A stretch of DNA of 64,000 nt from Benincasa hispida (lineage: Eukaryota; Streptophyta; Magnoliopsida; Cucurbitales; Cucurbitaceae), in contig NC_052358.1 of the NCBI RefSeq assembly GCF_009727055.1, positions 41,529,337 to 41,593,336 on the forward strand, given 5' to 3'. The notes beneath the pieces were generated by a model that saw only the letters and a list, made by a program, of their open reading frames with translations, searched no databases and had not been told where the DNA came from. Every line of letters starts with the position of its first letter. Positions within the stretch are counted from its first letter, which is position 1. A program made the position numbers and the translations under genes. This document shows, in pieces, positions 32,294-42,880 of this stretch.

Positions 32294-33978
32294 TGATTCT
32301 TGGTTTTATGAAGTGGAAATGTGGATGATATGCGTTAGTGAAATTGCATTGTGCACTCAAGTTTCCCTAGCAGAATCCAAGTGTAAATTCCTCTGAGTTT
32401 CCTGGTAAGTCCAGGGTCAAACACAGGGACTTGTGAAAACAGATCACGTTGGTAATTTTTATGAAGAACTTTGCGGTAACCGGATAAATAAATAAATTGT
32501 TTGTTTTGTTGTTTGCGTTGATGAAAAATAAATAAATGTGGCGGAGTTTGAAAAGAGTTGGTAAACGGAAGATGCGATGAGTATGCGGTGAATAGGTTGA
32601 GAAGGGTTCGGCTAACACTTCCTAGAATGCGTTCATGTTTGTGATCATGCAACATGCATACAATAGTAAACCACCTCTCGATGCGAATGCAATGGCTTCT
32701 AATGCTAGAATACATGCGATATATGCGATAAGTCTATAGGACCTACACATAAGCTTCTATTCGTATTTATACGATGACAGGATAGCACACATATAAATAA
32801 GGCGACCACATAATATCATTCCCATCTCTAGGATGCATGCGATGCAAATTGACAAATAGAGCTTATCTCTAAGTTCCTATCTCTTGTTCATGCAATTCTA
32901 ATCTTGCTCTTTCGAGTCCAGATTCTAACCTAGCTCTCTCGAGTCATTAGGTTCTTTCTTTAGACTCTCTCTCGAGTATCTAAAGGGTATTTTGCATAGC
33001 ATAAAACAAGACAATCGCAAGCAATGAACTTCCTATGTCATGTTAGCTTAGTTTTTCTCAACCCATTCGACTAGTTTAGCTACTCATGCGTGCTAAGAGA
33101 GTGAACAGATGTAGAAATAAAACTTCCATTGTACAAATATAGAAATGAAGTACACAATAACAATGCAAGTATAGAATAAAGGGTCTGGTAGCAATCTTTT
33201 GTTGCCAAGCATTTACACTATTTTCTACTCGTGCTCAAAAGATAATCTCACTCTCGCGAGAGTCGGCCTGCTCTCTGCTTCTTCGCCTCAAGGTTCTCTC
33301 TCGAGTTGTCCTGAGCGATCTCCGGCGCCATCACTCTTCTCTTGCTCTACCTTGAAATGAAAAGGAAAACTATGGATAGAGGCGTGAACTTGTGGAACAA
33401 AAGATCGTTAAAACAGTGAACTAATCAACTGATTAACCCCTTTTCTGAAGAATGCCCTTGGTATTTATAGAGCATCCATGGTGAAAGGCGGCTTTCCTCT
33501 CATGGTTGTATAGATAAGACGGCTTTAATTCCTAACTAATGCGTCGAATAATTGTCACCGAAAAGCTGAATGTACTTTGTAACCGTTATCGGTTGTCAAC
33601 TTAATTCGGATTCGACTGTCATCAGATTTCTGTCCCATCGCGCTTAATTATCCTTTCACCCAGATGCGCCCACCATGTTGCATTGACCAAGTTGCGGCGA
33701 TCCTTCTCGGGCGAATGTTTGCGAGCACGATCATCGCAAAGTCTTGCGGTGAAGTTACGCTCGACCAATGATTTTTTATGATCGCAATTCTTGCATTGCA
33801 TCAATACATATTCTGCACAAAAAATACAAAAATCAACTGTTTTAATGCGATGAACGCATGCGACCGCAATATTATGAAATTGATGCTTAATGGACGTAAA
33901 TTAACATATTTCATCAACGCAATCCAACATTGTTTAAGACTTTAGCACTATGATAACGTGCATTTCTGCCCGTTATCA
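32294..33978 (-). mobile_element. Solo LTR (1,685 bp) inside the 3' LTR of element C
   Basis: Starts TGATAACGGGCAG on the minus strand (33978) and ends ...AAGAATCA (32294). CTTAT flanks both sides (32289-32293 and 33979-33983). It is a relative of the LTR it sits in: both share the start hairpin and, near the other end, 'caagtttccctagcagaatccaag' type sequence. The uninterrupted counterpart 'ggcttgcttattctctcg' is at 38365-38383. Confidence 0.92.
33462..33469 (-). promoter_or_regulatory. TATA box of the solo LTR
   Basis: TATAAATA on the minus strand, in 'ctctataaataccaaggg', about 510 bases from the LTR start, similar to its position in the C LTRs. Confidence 0.5.
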
Positions 33979-34320
33979 CTTATTCTCTCGAATAATTTAA
34001 GCTAAAGCTACTTTTACCAAGTTATTTATTGGCTTAAGTGTTTAGAATTGGATTTTGCATGAAGTTATAGATGCATCTAACATAAACAAGAAATAAATAG
34101 TGGCAAATCAAATATGTGAATTTAAAAAGAAACTGATTGTCTTTACAAAACCAATACTCAATCAATTGAGATGACGAAAAGGATAAGATGAAATGAAAGG
34201 AGTCAAGCCGCAGAGTACAATCTCTTGTCCTCTTTGGCTTACCACAGCACAGCTCTATGGTCTCAAAATTTCAGAATTATACAATGAGCTAAAGATCTCT
34301 TCATCTGATGGGATTTCTTC

Positions 34321-34328
34321 TATTTATA
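34321..34328 (-). promoter_or_regulatory. TATA box of the C 3' LTR
   Basis: TATAAATA on the minus strand in 'cctataaatagaagaaatcc', about 405 bases after the LTR start. Confidence 0.55.
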
Positions 34329-34733
34329 GGCATCGGTCTTCTCCAACTTGATGATGGGCAGCATTAAATTCCATACCCTGGTCCACCACCTGACACTCAA
34401 ATGCTTTTCAGACGCCGCCAGCTGAAGATGCCCATGCTTACAAGTGATGATTTGACATAAACAGCCTGAATCAATGAATCTTCCTTGCGTTGAATCCCTC
34501 TGATGCATGCCCATGCATTTGACATTGCCTGCGACACTTAGAATATTTGTTGAAATCTTGCAATATCATGCGTTAGCGCCGCAGTATTTTAGCAATAAAC
34601 ATGCTTTTGCATGAGTTTGATAGTGTTCGAGTAATTCCATGCGTTTTCTTTAAAAATGATGAGATTTTATCATTAAAGACCCTAATTGTTCTAACTTTTG
34701 AGCCACAATAACTTGTATTTCTACAAGTTATCA

Positions 34734-34747
34734 CACCCCCAAATTTG
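34734..34747 (-). other. Polypurine tract of element C
   Basis: On the minus strand 'caaatttgggggtg' directly precedes TGATAAC, the usual purine tract of Athila-like elements. Confidence 0.85.
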
Positions 34748-34749
34748 AA

Positions 34750-35400
34750 CAATGCTTGTCCTCGAGCATTCCACAAATAATTGGCCTCATCAACTTCCAA
34801 TCTGGCTTTAGATACCTCGTGGCCCAAAATAATGCCTTCAGTCACCATAAAGGGACTTTTTTCCCAATTTAACACAAGATTTGTTTCCTCGCATCGAGCG
34901 AGGACGGCCTCTTGGTTATCTAAGCACAATTGAAATGAATCTCCAAAAACTAAAAAATCATCCATAAAAACTTCAATAGTTATTTCCAAAAAGTCAGAGA
35001 AAATTGCCATCATGCATCTTTGGAATGTTCCAGGTGCGTTGCATGGACCAAAGGGCATGCGTCTGAACGCGAACATTCCAAAGGGGCAAGTGAATGTCGT
35101 CTTTTCTTGATCTTATGGGTCGATTAAAATTTAGTTATAGTCGGAGTATCCATCTAGAAAACAATAAAATTCTTTTCCAGCCAGTCGGTCAAGCATCTAG
35201 TCAATGAAGGGAAGTAGGAAGTGGTTCTTCTTGGTTGTTGCATTAAGTTTCCTATAGTCCATGCAGATGCGCCAACTCTATTTTGTTAAGTTGACATTCT
35301 TCATTATCTAGGAACTTTAATGCGTTTAACACATTAAATTTCACTTCCTGATTGTCTACGTACATTGTCAGTTCTCCCTTATGCACGTCTATTAATACTT
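34750..35400 (-). pseudogene. Element C reverse transcriptase, partial
   Basis: On the minus strand: MYVDNQEVKFNVLNALKFLD (end of the protease region, about 35340), a broken RT fingers part, then from 35076 MFAFRRMPFGPCNAPGTFQR, MMAIFSDFLE, IEVFMDDFLVFGDSF with the catalytic FMDD, and LVLNWEKSPFMVTEGIILGH. After GHEVSKARLEVDEAN the frame leaves RT, passes the purine tract and reads into the LTR. About 300 bases between protease and RT are also shortened. RT thumb, RNase H and integrase are absent. Confidence 0.88.
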
Positions 35401-35419
35401 TCCCAGTGGCAAGGAAGGG

Positions 35420-36217
35420 TCATCCAAGAATAATTGGTACATCCCTGTCTACTTCATAATCAAGGATGATGAAATCCTCTGGGAATATGAATTTGTTAAC
35501 TTTCACTAGAACATCCTCAATCTTTCCATCAGGGTATGTGATCGTCCTATCTACGAGTTGAAGCATTACAGAAGTGGGTTGTGCTTCACCAATTCCCAAA
35601 TTCTTGAAGATTAAGAGTGACATGAGGCTGATGCTTGCTCCCAGATCACACAATGCATGTCCTACGTCCAGCCCTCCGATTGAGCATGAGACTGTGAAGC
35701 TTCCCGGGTTCTTCTGTTTATTGGTTAATCTGTTGCTGACTAATACATTGCACTCCTGCGTTAGCGTAATTACTTCTGTTTCGCTGATTCTCCTCTTCTT
35801 TGTTAGAATATCCTTCAAGAATTTGACGTACTTCGGCATTTGTTCTAAGGCTTCAACAAGTGGAATATTAATGTGCAGTTGCCTCAGGAGTTCAAGAAAA
35901 TGCTTAAATTGTTGTTCATCATTCTTCTTCATCAAGTGTCTATAAAATGGTACATTCAGTTGCCCCGCAGGTTCTCCCGCGTTAGACGTGCTTGGCTTTG
36001 AATGGCTTGTGGAGTCAGGCGTCTGATCTTCTTGATCTGCCAATGTCGTTGGGCATGTGTTGAGCTCTTTTGAAAGATTGTTAGTTCTTGGGTTCATGGT
36101 TCTTTCTACAAGAGGATTTCCACTTCGCAATGTCACCACATGACATTGCTTTTTTCCGTTGTTATTTCCTGGGGCTTTCATATTACTCGGCAAGACTCCT
36201 GGTTGCCGATTATTCAA
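35420..36217 (-). CDS. Element C gag tail and aspartic protease region, open 265 codons
   Basis: The longest open frame in the window. Residues 1-80 hold QCHVVTLRSGNPL and a Ser/Thr-rich linker (STSHSKPSTSNAGEP), the end of Gag. Residues 95-165 contain LRQLHINIPLVEALEQMPKY and VKFLKDILTKKRRISETE, a conserved block before the protease. The protease core near residue 190 reads GHALCDLGASISLMS, with Asp in DLGA as the catalytic residue of the retropepsin fold, and later DFIILDYEVDRDVPIILG (the flap-to-end part). In an active element this would be part of one gag-pol polyprotein. It stops at 35420 by mutation. Confidence 0.9.
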   Translation of the reverse strand: MNNRQPGVLPSNMKAPGNNNGKKQCHVVTLRSGNPLVERTMNPRTNNLSKELNTCPTTLADQEDQTPDSTSHSKPSTSNAGEPAGQLNVPFYRHLMKKNDEQQFKHFLELLRQLHINIPLVEALEQMPKYVKFLKDILTKKRRISETEVITLTQECNVLVSNRLTNKQKNPGSFTVSCSIGGLDVGHALCDLGASISLMSLLIFKNLGIGEAQPTSVMLQLVDRTITYPDGKIEDVLVKVNKFIFPEDFIILDYEVDRDVPIILG

Positions 36218-36229
36218 CTCATATGCAAT

Positions 36230-37640
36230 CTACCCCACCTGTATCTCCAGATTTCTGATAGAAGACGTTTGGATTTTTAGCAATGCGTCGTTCTGGGCAA
36301 TATATTCCTTTAAGAGGTTTTCAAGCGGAAATGCTGAACTCGATGCATAACTTCCTCTATTAAAGGATTGTTGGTGCGGCTGCTGCAATGGTTGGAATCC
36401 AGGTAGCAGTCCTTGCCTTTGTTGTTGATTTACCCCTTGTTGGTGTTGCTCTTGTTGATTACCTACCCAAGAGAAATTTGGATGGTTCTTCCATCCGAGA
36501 TTATAGGCGTTTGAGAATGGTTTATTCTTAATAAAACATACCGATTGGGGATTTTGTGGGCTATCAGAGTAGGAATGAGGATCTCCAAAGCCCACACAGC
36601 TAACCATGGGTTGTACGGATGTTTCCACCTGATTTACCTTTTGCAGGATTGATGTGTTCCCCAGTGACATATTCTGCAAAAGGTTTGTCATAGTAGCCAC
36701 TTGTGCAGAAAGCATGGCTATTGCATTAGAGTCAATATAATTCACATTCTGAGATCGCCTTTTCCTATCTACACTTGCATTGTAAGTGTCATCTACCCAT
36801 TCCATATGCTTGGCTATGCGGTCCAGTATTTCCTTAGCTTCATTATAACATTTTGTCCATGATACCGCCAGCTGCAACTATATTGGCTGCCATTTGAGAC
36901 GCTCTGTTTAATCTGCAATAAAAGGTCTCCATCTGAATGGTTAACGGTAATCCGTGATTGGGGAAATTCTTGACTAATCTTTTAAATCGCTCCCATGCGA
37001 CACTCAATGTTTCAAATTCTTCTTGCTCGAAGTTCATTATCTCTCTCCGCCTTCTTGCGTTTATGGTGGGTGGGAAGTATTTCTACATGAATTTCTCCAC
37101 CAACTTTTCCCAGATTGTGATCTCCCTAGGGTCCAAAGAACTTACTCATTGCTTTGCGTCGTCACGTAGAGAATATAGGAATAAAGATAGCCTGATAGCT
37201 TCTGGAGTGATCCCAGGAATCACAAACGAGTCGCATGTCTCTAGGAAACGTTTCATGTGGGCGTGAGGGTCTTCTCCCCGAGCACCCCCAAATTGTCCAA
37301 CTGTTTGGAGCATTTGTAACATCACAGATTTCATCTCAAATCTTTTCCCATCTTGCGTTGGATATATGATCCCTGGTGAGAAATCATACAACACAGGAGA
37401 CGCATACTCCCGCATAGGACGAGTACTATTATTTGCCATTATGATAGAATTTTGTGCAACATGGGCTAGCTGTTGAGCTAAGTTATGATTCGCTTGTTCA
37501 TCCGCCATTTGTTGTTGTCTGGTTTGTTGTCTGAGTAGTTGTTGGCTTAACCTACAGCGACGATTAGATCGATTTCTTCGTCGAAAGGTCCTTTCAACTT
37601 CGGGGTCGTATACAATTTTAGGAGTGCTTTCCCTACTCAT
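36230..37640 (-). pseudogene. Element C gag with degenerate zinc knuckle
   Basis: Starts at the ATG at 37640 (MSRESTPKIVYDPEVERTFR). The core includes FGGARGEDPHAHMKRFLETC and IRLSLFLYSLRDDAKQ, then an in-frame TGA where Trp is expected (37143), a TAG near 37086, and FETLSVAWERFKRLVKNFPN. A frameshift near 36860 leads to YNEAKEILDRIAKHMEWVDD and ATMTNLLQNMSLGNTSI. The zinc knuckle region reads CVGFGDPHSYSDSP, where relatives have CxxCGxxHxxxxC, so two Cys are lost. Ends in a Gln-rich tail (QQEQHQQGVNQQQRQG). Gag would package RNA; this copy is closed by two stops and a frameshift. Confidence 0.88.
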
Positions 37641-37738
37641 AAACGTTTATAAGTTTCGACTTAGCTCGTAATACTCCCTCAACTGTAGTTTTCCTACAAA
37701 AGATACAAGCAAAATTTCTTGTTAGTTTTGTCGTTGAA

Positions 37739-37756
37739 TCCCCAGCAATGGCGCCA
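37739..37756 (-). other. Primer-binding site of element C (tRNA-Asp type)
   Basis: On the minus strand tggcgccattgctgggga, two changes from TGGCGCCGTTGCCGGGGA, six bases from the LTR end at 37763. Confidence 0.88.
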
Positions 37757-38850
37757 AAAACTTGTTCGTTGAATTCTGAGGCGAGCTTAGGAGTGTATTG
37801 TATAAAGTACTTGGAAAAATAAGTGCAAATGTGAATGATGCGTTGATGCGTTAGTGATGCATTAGTGATGGTTTAGTGATGTGCAACGGGACACATGACA
37901 CTCCTCTATAGGCGTTCAAGTTTTCCTGAATCAGATCCAAGTATAAATCTAACTCAGGTTCCTGGTAAGTCTAGGGTCGAACTCAAGGATTGAGATTAAA
38001 GCTAACGCAGACTTTCCATTGTAACTGTTGTAGAAATATCCTAAGTGAATGTAGAAATGAGTTATTTACACTAAGCTGCTGCGTGCGTGCAAGAAGATAC
38101 AAAAGAGTCAAGTAGAAACTAAGGGGTCGTGTGAAAATGGAGTTTGATGCAGGGGATATGCGTCGATCTAAGTTAGATGTACACGAACAAGAATATGATG
38201 TGGATGAGATGACTTTCCTATCTCTGTTTATGCGTGACTTCTATTCGACACTTCTCAATACGAATGTCATACAATACCTATCTATAGGATGTATGTGTCA
38301 GTCATAGGATGCAATAAAACACCAGTGCATCTATCTCTAGATGTACTATGCGTTTCTAATTAATGTTGGCTTGCTTATTCTCTCGAATAATTTAAGCTAA
38401 AGTTGCTTTTACCAAGTAATTTAGTTGGTTTAATCATTTAGAATTGGATTTTGCATGAAGTTATAAATGCATCTAACATAAAACAAGAAATAAACAGTGG
38501 GGAAGTGAGATAGATCAAATATGTGAATTTATAAAGAAACTATTTGTCTTTACAAAACCAATACTTGATCAATTGAGATGACGAAAACCATAAGATGAAA
38601 TGAAAGGAGTCAAGCCGCAGAGTACAATCTCTTGTCCTCTTTGGCTCAATTCTAATTCATGTACAACCACTTGTGGAAGAATTGGAAGAAAGTTCTTTCT
38701 CGAGCTTAGCTTTCTCCACTCCTTGATCGACGGTGGTGGTGGTTCTCTTCCCTCTTGTGTTCTTCTCGACACCACAACATAGCTCTATGGTCTCAAAATT
38801 TAAGAATTATACAATGAGCTAAAGATCTCTTCATCTGGTGGGATTTCTTC

Positions 38851-38858
38851 TATTTATA
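38851..38858 (-). promoter_or_regulatory. TATA box of the C 5' LTR
   Basis: TATAAATA on the minus strand in 'actataaatagaagaaatcc'. This would drive the genomic RNA of element C. Confidence 0.6.
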
Positions 38859-39236
38859 GTCGTCGGTCTTCTCCAACTTGATGATGGGCAGCATTAAATT
38901 CCATACCCTGGTCAACCGCCTAACATCAGATGCTTTTCAGACGCCGCCAGCTACAGATGCCCATGCTTACAAGTGATGATTTGACATAAACATCCTGAAT
39001 CAATGAATCTTCCTTACGTTGAATCCCTTCGACGCATGCCCATACGTTTGACATTGTCTGCGACACTTAGAATATTTGTTGAAATCCTACAATATCATGC
39101 GTTAGCACCGCAGTATTTTAGCAATAAACATGCTTTTGCATGAGTTTGATAATGTTCGAGTAATTCCATGTGTTTTCTTTAAAAATGATGAGATTTTATC
39201 ATTAAAGACCCTAATTGTTCCAACTTTTGAGTCACA

Positions 39237-39260
39237 ATAACTTGTATTTCTACAAGTTAT
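39237..39260 (-). other. Hairpin at the LTR start of family C (copy 1 of 3)
   Basis: ataacttgta-tttc-tacaagttat: a perfect 10-bp stem with a 4-base loop, read GAAA in the element sense. It covers the first bases of U3. Equivalent hairpins are at 34708-34731 and, with changed stem bases, 33951-33978. Confidence 0.85.
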
Positions 39261-39514
39261 CATAGTGTCACCAGGATAAGGTATCCAAGCTTATCCATGT
39301 ACTATAGACCATTTAGGTTATTATTTAAACAAGATCCACCTATATGTCTCTACGTACTTGTTTAAATTTACATAAAATAACCTCCGATCTTAGTTTATTG
39401 GATTGTGTATATGTTTATAAAATATCATTTATTTTATTAATAACAATATGCTTATACATAGTATAATAACTACAAGATTACGAAGAGATTTAGGACACTA
39501 TTCCCAACAGACTT

Positions 39515-40545
39515 TGTATAGAGTACTTAATAAACCATCTCAGATGGCAGTAGATGCAGTTGTCACAGGCAGCCTTATGGACAAGTCTTACAATGAAGCC
39601 AAAGATATTTTGGATAGAATTTCCAAACATAATATGGAGTGGGTTCACGATGCATATGATTCCAGAACAGATAATAAGTGACAACGACATGGTGTAATTA
39701 ATACTGACGTAGGAACTAATCTTTAATAACAGATGGCTACAATGACAAGCTTGCTGAAGAACTTAACAATGAACAATGCAGCCCACATACAGAACATGCA
39801 TCAGATCGATACATTCGAGAAACCCATGTTAAGCTGTATGGGTTGTGGGGATCCACATGCCTATAATGATTGCCCTCAAAATCCGCAATCAATTTGTTTG
39901 GTAAAGAATAACTCATTTTTCAATACATACAACCCTAGATGGAAAAACCATTTAAACTTGTCTTGGGGTGGTCACCAATAGAATCAAGATCAGTGTGGAA
40001 TGCATCATCAACACAAGAAAGGATTGCCATCTGGATTCCAGCCCATACAACAACAACCACAACATTAGTCTCTCAACAGAGAAGGAAATGTTTTGAGTTC
40101 GTCTTCTCCACTTGAGAACCTATTGAAAGAGAATATAGCCCAATGACGTGTTATTAAAAAGTTAAGCATCATCGATTAGAAATCTGAAGATGCAGGTTGG
40201 ACAAATTGCAAGTGAGTGGAAGAGCTGGCCGCATGGCTCCTTGCCTAGCAACACTGAAGCACTCAAACAGAACAATGAAAATAAGCAATGTCAAGTAGTG
40301 ACATTGCGCAGCGGTAGACCATTAGTGGAAAAAAAGAGAAAGGACTCAAGAAAAGATAATCATCATCCTTCAAGAACATGTATAGACACACTTGTACAAT
40401 TATCTCAAGCAACTACAACACCTGAAAGAGTTGAATCAGAAAGAGCACCTAGCTCTACTAGTCATTCTCAACCAAGCACGTCCAATGTAGGGAGAGTATG
40501 TGCGTTTGGGTGCACCTTTCCCCCGATGCCTACAGAAAAAGAATG
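39515..40545 (+). pseudogene. Element B gag, C-terminal part
   Basis: Continues METL from 30915 as YRVLNKPSQMAVDAVVTGSL, then EAKDILDRISKHNMEWVHDA, MATMTSLLKNLTMNNAAHIQ and an intact zinc knuckle SCMGCGDPHAYNDCPQNPQS (about 39830-39890). Then FFNTYNPRWKNHLNLSWGG, a Gln-rich tail, MQVGQIASEW and QCQVVTLRSGRPLVEKKRK (40290). Stops occur near 39680, 39980 and 40146. Unlike element C, the C-C-H-C residues of the knuckle are kept. Confidence 0.88.
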
Positions 40546-41167
40546 ACGAAAACTAGTTCAAACACTTCCTTGATGTTCTTAAGCAACTACACATCAACAT
40601 TCCGCTCATTGAAGCATTTAAACAAATGTCGAGTTATGTGAAGTTGCTTATGGTATTTTATCAAAGAAAAGGAAGATCAGCGAGTTTGAGGCCATGGCGT
40701 TAACTTAGGAGTGGAGCATACTGTTCAAAAGTAATATTCCTAAGAAGAAAAGAGACTCAGGCAATTTTACAATCCCATGCTTGATCAAAGGAATAGATGT
40801 GGGCCATGCATTATGTGACTTGGGAGCAGGTATCAACTTGATACCTCTCTCAATTTTCAAAAAGCTCGGGATTGGTAAGGCGATGCCTACCACAATAACA
40901 CTAGAGTTTGCAGACAAATCCATCACATACCTTGAGAGGAAGATAAAAAATGTATTAGTAAAGGTTGACAAGTTTATTTTTTCGGTAGACTTCATTATTC
41001 TTGACTATGAAGTTGACAGAGACATCCCAATTATCCTTGAATGCCTATTTTTAACTACCGGCCAAGTCTTGATTGATGTACATAGAGGGAAATTTACCAT
41101 ACGTGTGGACGATCAGGAAGTAAAGTTCAATGTGTTCAACGCATTTAAGTTCCTCAATGGTGTATAA
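40546..41167 (+). pseudogene. Element B aspartic protease region
   Basis: A broken start (HINIPLIEAFKQM-like, about 40590-40640) is followed by an open frame from 40781: GIDVGHALCDLGAGINLIPL with the catalytic DLGA motif, IFKKLGIGKAMPTTITLEFA, DFIILDYEVDRDIPIILE and VDDQEVKFNVFNAFKFLNGV, ending at TAA 41167. It matches the protease of element C over its full length (DLGASISLM there). It would cut the polyprotein. The stretch 41168-41560 is a poorly kept linker (CLDERHQRQHSLLRRS). Confidence 0.88.
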
Positions 41168-41589
41168 TCATACTAGTCTATTGAATCGGTTCAACTGTTT
41201 AAAGACTATGAGAACCAGAAAGTGAACCAAGGATGTGAGGACCATGTGTTAAGTGGGGGCATAAGGAAATTTGAGCCGCTATGTCTGGATGAAAGGCACC
41301 AAAGGCAACACTCCCTTCTCCGGAGGAGCCACCAATGCTTGAGCTTAAACCTCTCTCAGACCATTTTAAACATGTTTTTCTTGACAAAAACAATACTTTA
41401 CCTATTATAATTCCATCTATACTTTCTCCTACTAATGAACAACTTTTATTGTGAGTACTAAAGAAGTATACTCGTGCAAGAGGTTGGACGATGACTGATA
41501 TTAGAGGGATCAACCCACCTTATTGTATGCACAATATCATATTAGAAGAAGGGAAAACAGAATAAATTGAGCCCCAATGTAGGCTAAAG

Positions 41590-42410
41590 AAGGTAATGAA
41601 GAAAGAAACCATCAAGTGGCTCGACATTTTCAAAAAAAAAAAAAAAAAAGTCTAAGGCTAGCAGGGGTTATCTACCCCATTTTTTATAGTAGTTGGGTGA
41701 GCCCAATGCAATGCGTGCCAACGAAAGGTGACACGATTGTGGTCATTAATAGCAACGACGAATTAATTCCATTAAGAACTATTACTGGATGGCACATCTA
41801 TATAGACTACGAGAAATTGAATGCGTCAACCAAGAAGGACCATTTCCATTCCCCTTCATTGATCAACTGTTGGACAGACTGGTTGGAAAGGAATTTTATT
41901 TCTTTTTGGATGGATACTTTGGCTATAATCAAATTCTCATTGCCCTAGAAGACCAAGACAAGACAACATTTACTTGTCCCTTTGGAACGTTTGCGCTTTT
42001 CGGTCGTGTAACACACCATGAACATTTCAAAAATGTATGATGGCTATCTTCTCTGATTTTCTGGAGCAACCTGTTGAAGCATTTATGGATGATTTCTTAG
42101 TCTTTGGAGACTCTTACTTGACCTGCCTTAACAACCTTGAAGTTGTCCTTGTCAGATGTGAGGAGACCAATTTAGTGTTTAATTGGGAAAAATGTCACTT
42201 TATGGTGACAGAGGGTATTGTGCTTGGCTACAAAGGTTTCTAAGGCAGGATTGAAAGTTAATGACGCAAAGAGAGACATGATCACGAAGTTCACTACAAA
42301 TTTTAAGGCCCTGAGAAGCTTTTTAGGCCATGCAGGTTTCTACCGAAGATTTGTCAAGGGATTTTCCCACATTTCACGTCCACTGAGCAGGTTGTCAAAA
42401 CATAATTGAC
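41590..42410 (+). pseudogene. Element B reverse transcriptase
   Basis: Order of blocks: VMKKETIKWLDI, IYPIFYSSWVSPMQCVPTKG, WHIYIDYEKLNASTKKDHF (to 41850), then a frame change to FIDQLLDRLVGKEFYFFLDG and TTFTCPFGTFALF (41850-42005), then MMAIFSDFLEQPVEAFMDDF with FMDD (about 42085), NLVFNWEKCHFMVTEGIVLG, and after another shift FLGHAGFYRRFVKGFSHIS (42310-42380). A poly-A run at 41628-41649 probably caused one of the shifts. The A, B, C and D motifs of gypsy RT are all present, but in three frames. Confidence 0.9.
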
Positions 42411-42880
42411 CCTCTATATTTGATTAAAACTGCCAATATGTGTTTAAAACTTTAAGGCATGCGTTAACAAAAACACCTATATTGGAGACTCTTGATTAGA
42501 CGTAGCTTTTCGTCTTAATATACAATGGTAGTGATGTAGCAATTTGAGCAATGTTATGTCAGAAGAAGGGAAATCTTATACACCATATCTCTTATGCGTC
42601 CAAGACGCTTAACGAATCTCAATAACATTATACGACCACAAAAAAGAAATACTGGTGGTGGTGTTTGAAATCGAAAAGTTTTGAGCATATCTGGTTGATG
42701 TGTCTACAACCATCTATACTGACCACACTACCATTAAGATATTGATGGAAAAGAAGGACTCAAAGCTCATACTTATTCTTTGGGTACTACTGTTACAAGA
42801 GTTTGACCTGGAAATTAAGGACAGGAAAAGGACAAAGAATCAGGTGGCTAACCATTTGTCACGTTTAAAAAATAAGGAAT
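42410..42880 (+). pseudogene. Element B RNase H
   Basis: The first part is frame-broken (MLCQKKGNLIHHISYASKTL is readable about 42555-42615, then YTTTKKKYW). The end is open from 42700: [40 protein letters not shown] and [10 protein letters not shown]. This is the gypsy RNase H block (YTDH..IKYLM..KD, RW..LLQEFD.EI.D.KG..N.VADHLSR), with Arg of 'IRW' replaced and Asp of VADHLSR read as Asn. Confidence 0.85.

Larger units (their letters stand above)
31699..34733 (-). mobile_element. 3' LTR of element C, split by a solo LTR
   Basis: Own sequence is 31699-32293 and 33984-34733, about 1.35 kb. Compared with the 5' LTR it lacks a segment of roughly 120 bp present at about 38650-38775. It starts on the minus strand at TGATAACTTGTAG next to the purine tract. 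Confidence 0.88.
31699..39262 (-). mobile_element. Element C: complete-ended Athila-like Ty3/gypsy, minus strand
   Basis: 5' LTR 37763-39262, primer site 37739-37756, gag (37640-36230), protease region (36217-35420), part of RT (35400 to about 34760), purine tract (34734-34747) and 3' LTR (34733-31699, with a solo LTR in it). TAGTG flanks both ends (31694-31698 and 39263-39267), a perfect target duplication. The two LTRs are close in sequence, so C is younger than its hosts. RNase H and integrase are missing: RT runs into the purine tract, so C could only move with proteins from a relative. Confidence 0.92.
37763..39262 (-). mobile_element. 5' LTR of element C (1,500 bp)
   Basis: Begins on the minus strand TGATAACTTGTAGAAATAC and ends AATTCAACGAACA. 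A TATA box lies at 38851-38858. The 'gatgcgttagtgatgcattagtgatggtt' area (37842-37880) contains a short expansion of a 'gcgttagtgat' unit not seen in the 3' LTR. Confidence 0.92.
30916..39509 (-). mobile_element. Copia-family solo LTR in B gag, hosting element C
   Basis: Minus-strand LTR from TGTTGGGAATAGTGTCC (39509) to ...GTTTCCCATCA (30916). GACTT flanks both sides (30911-30915 and 39510-39514), a perfect 5-bp target duplication, and removing the block restores the gag frame (METL YRVL). Its own sequence is 30916-31698 plus 39268-39509, about 1.0 kb, shorter than other copies, so it has lost internal sequence. Element C sits inside it. Confidence 0.88.

Noticed and set aside
32335..32715. 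126-codon minus-strand ORF as a gene
   Set aside because: It lies entirely in the solo LTR and does not match any known protein type; LTRs often hold such chance frames.
35574..35945. 123-codon plus-strand ORF
   Set aside because: Shadow of the element C protease region on the other strand.
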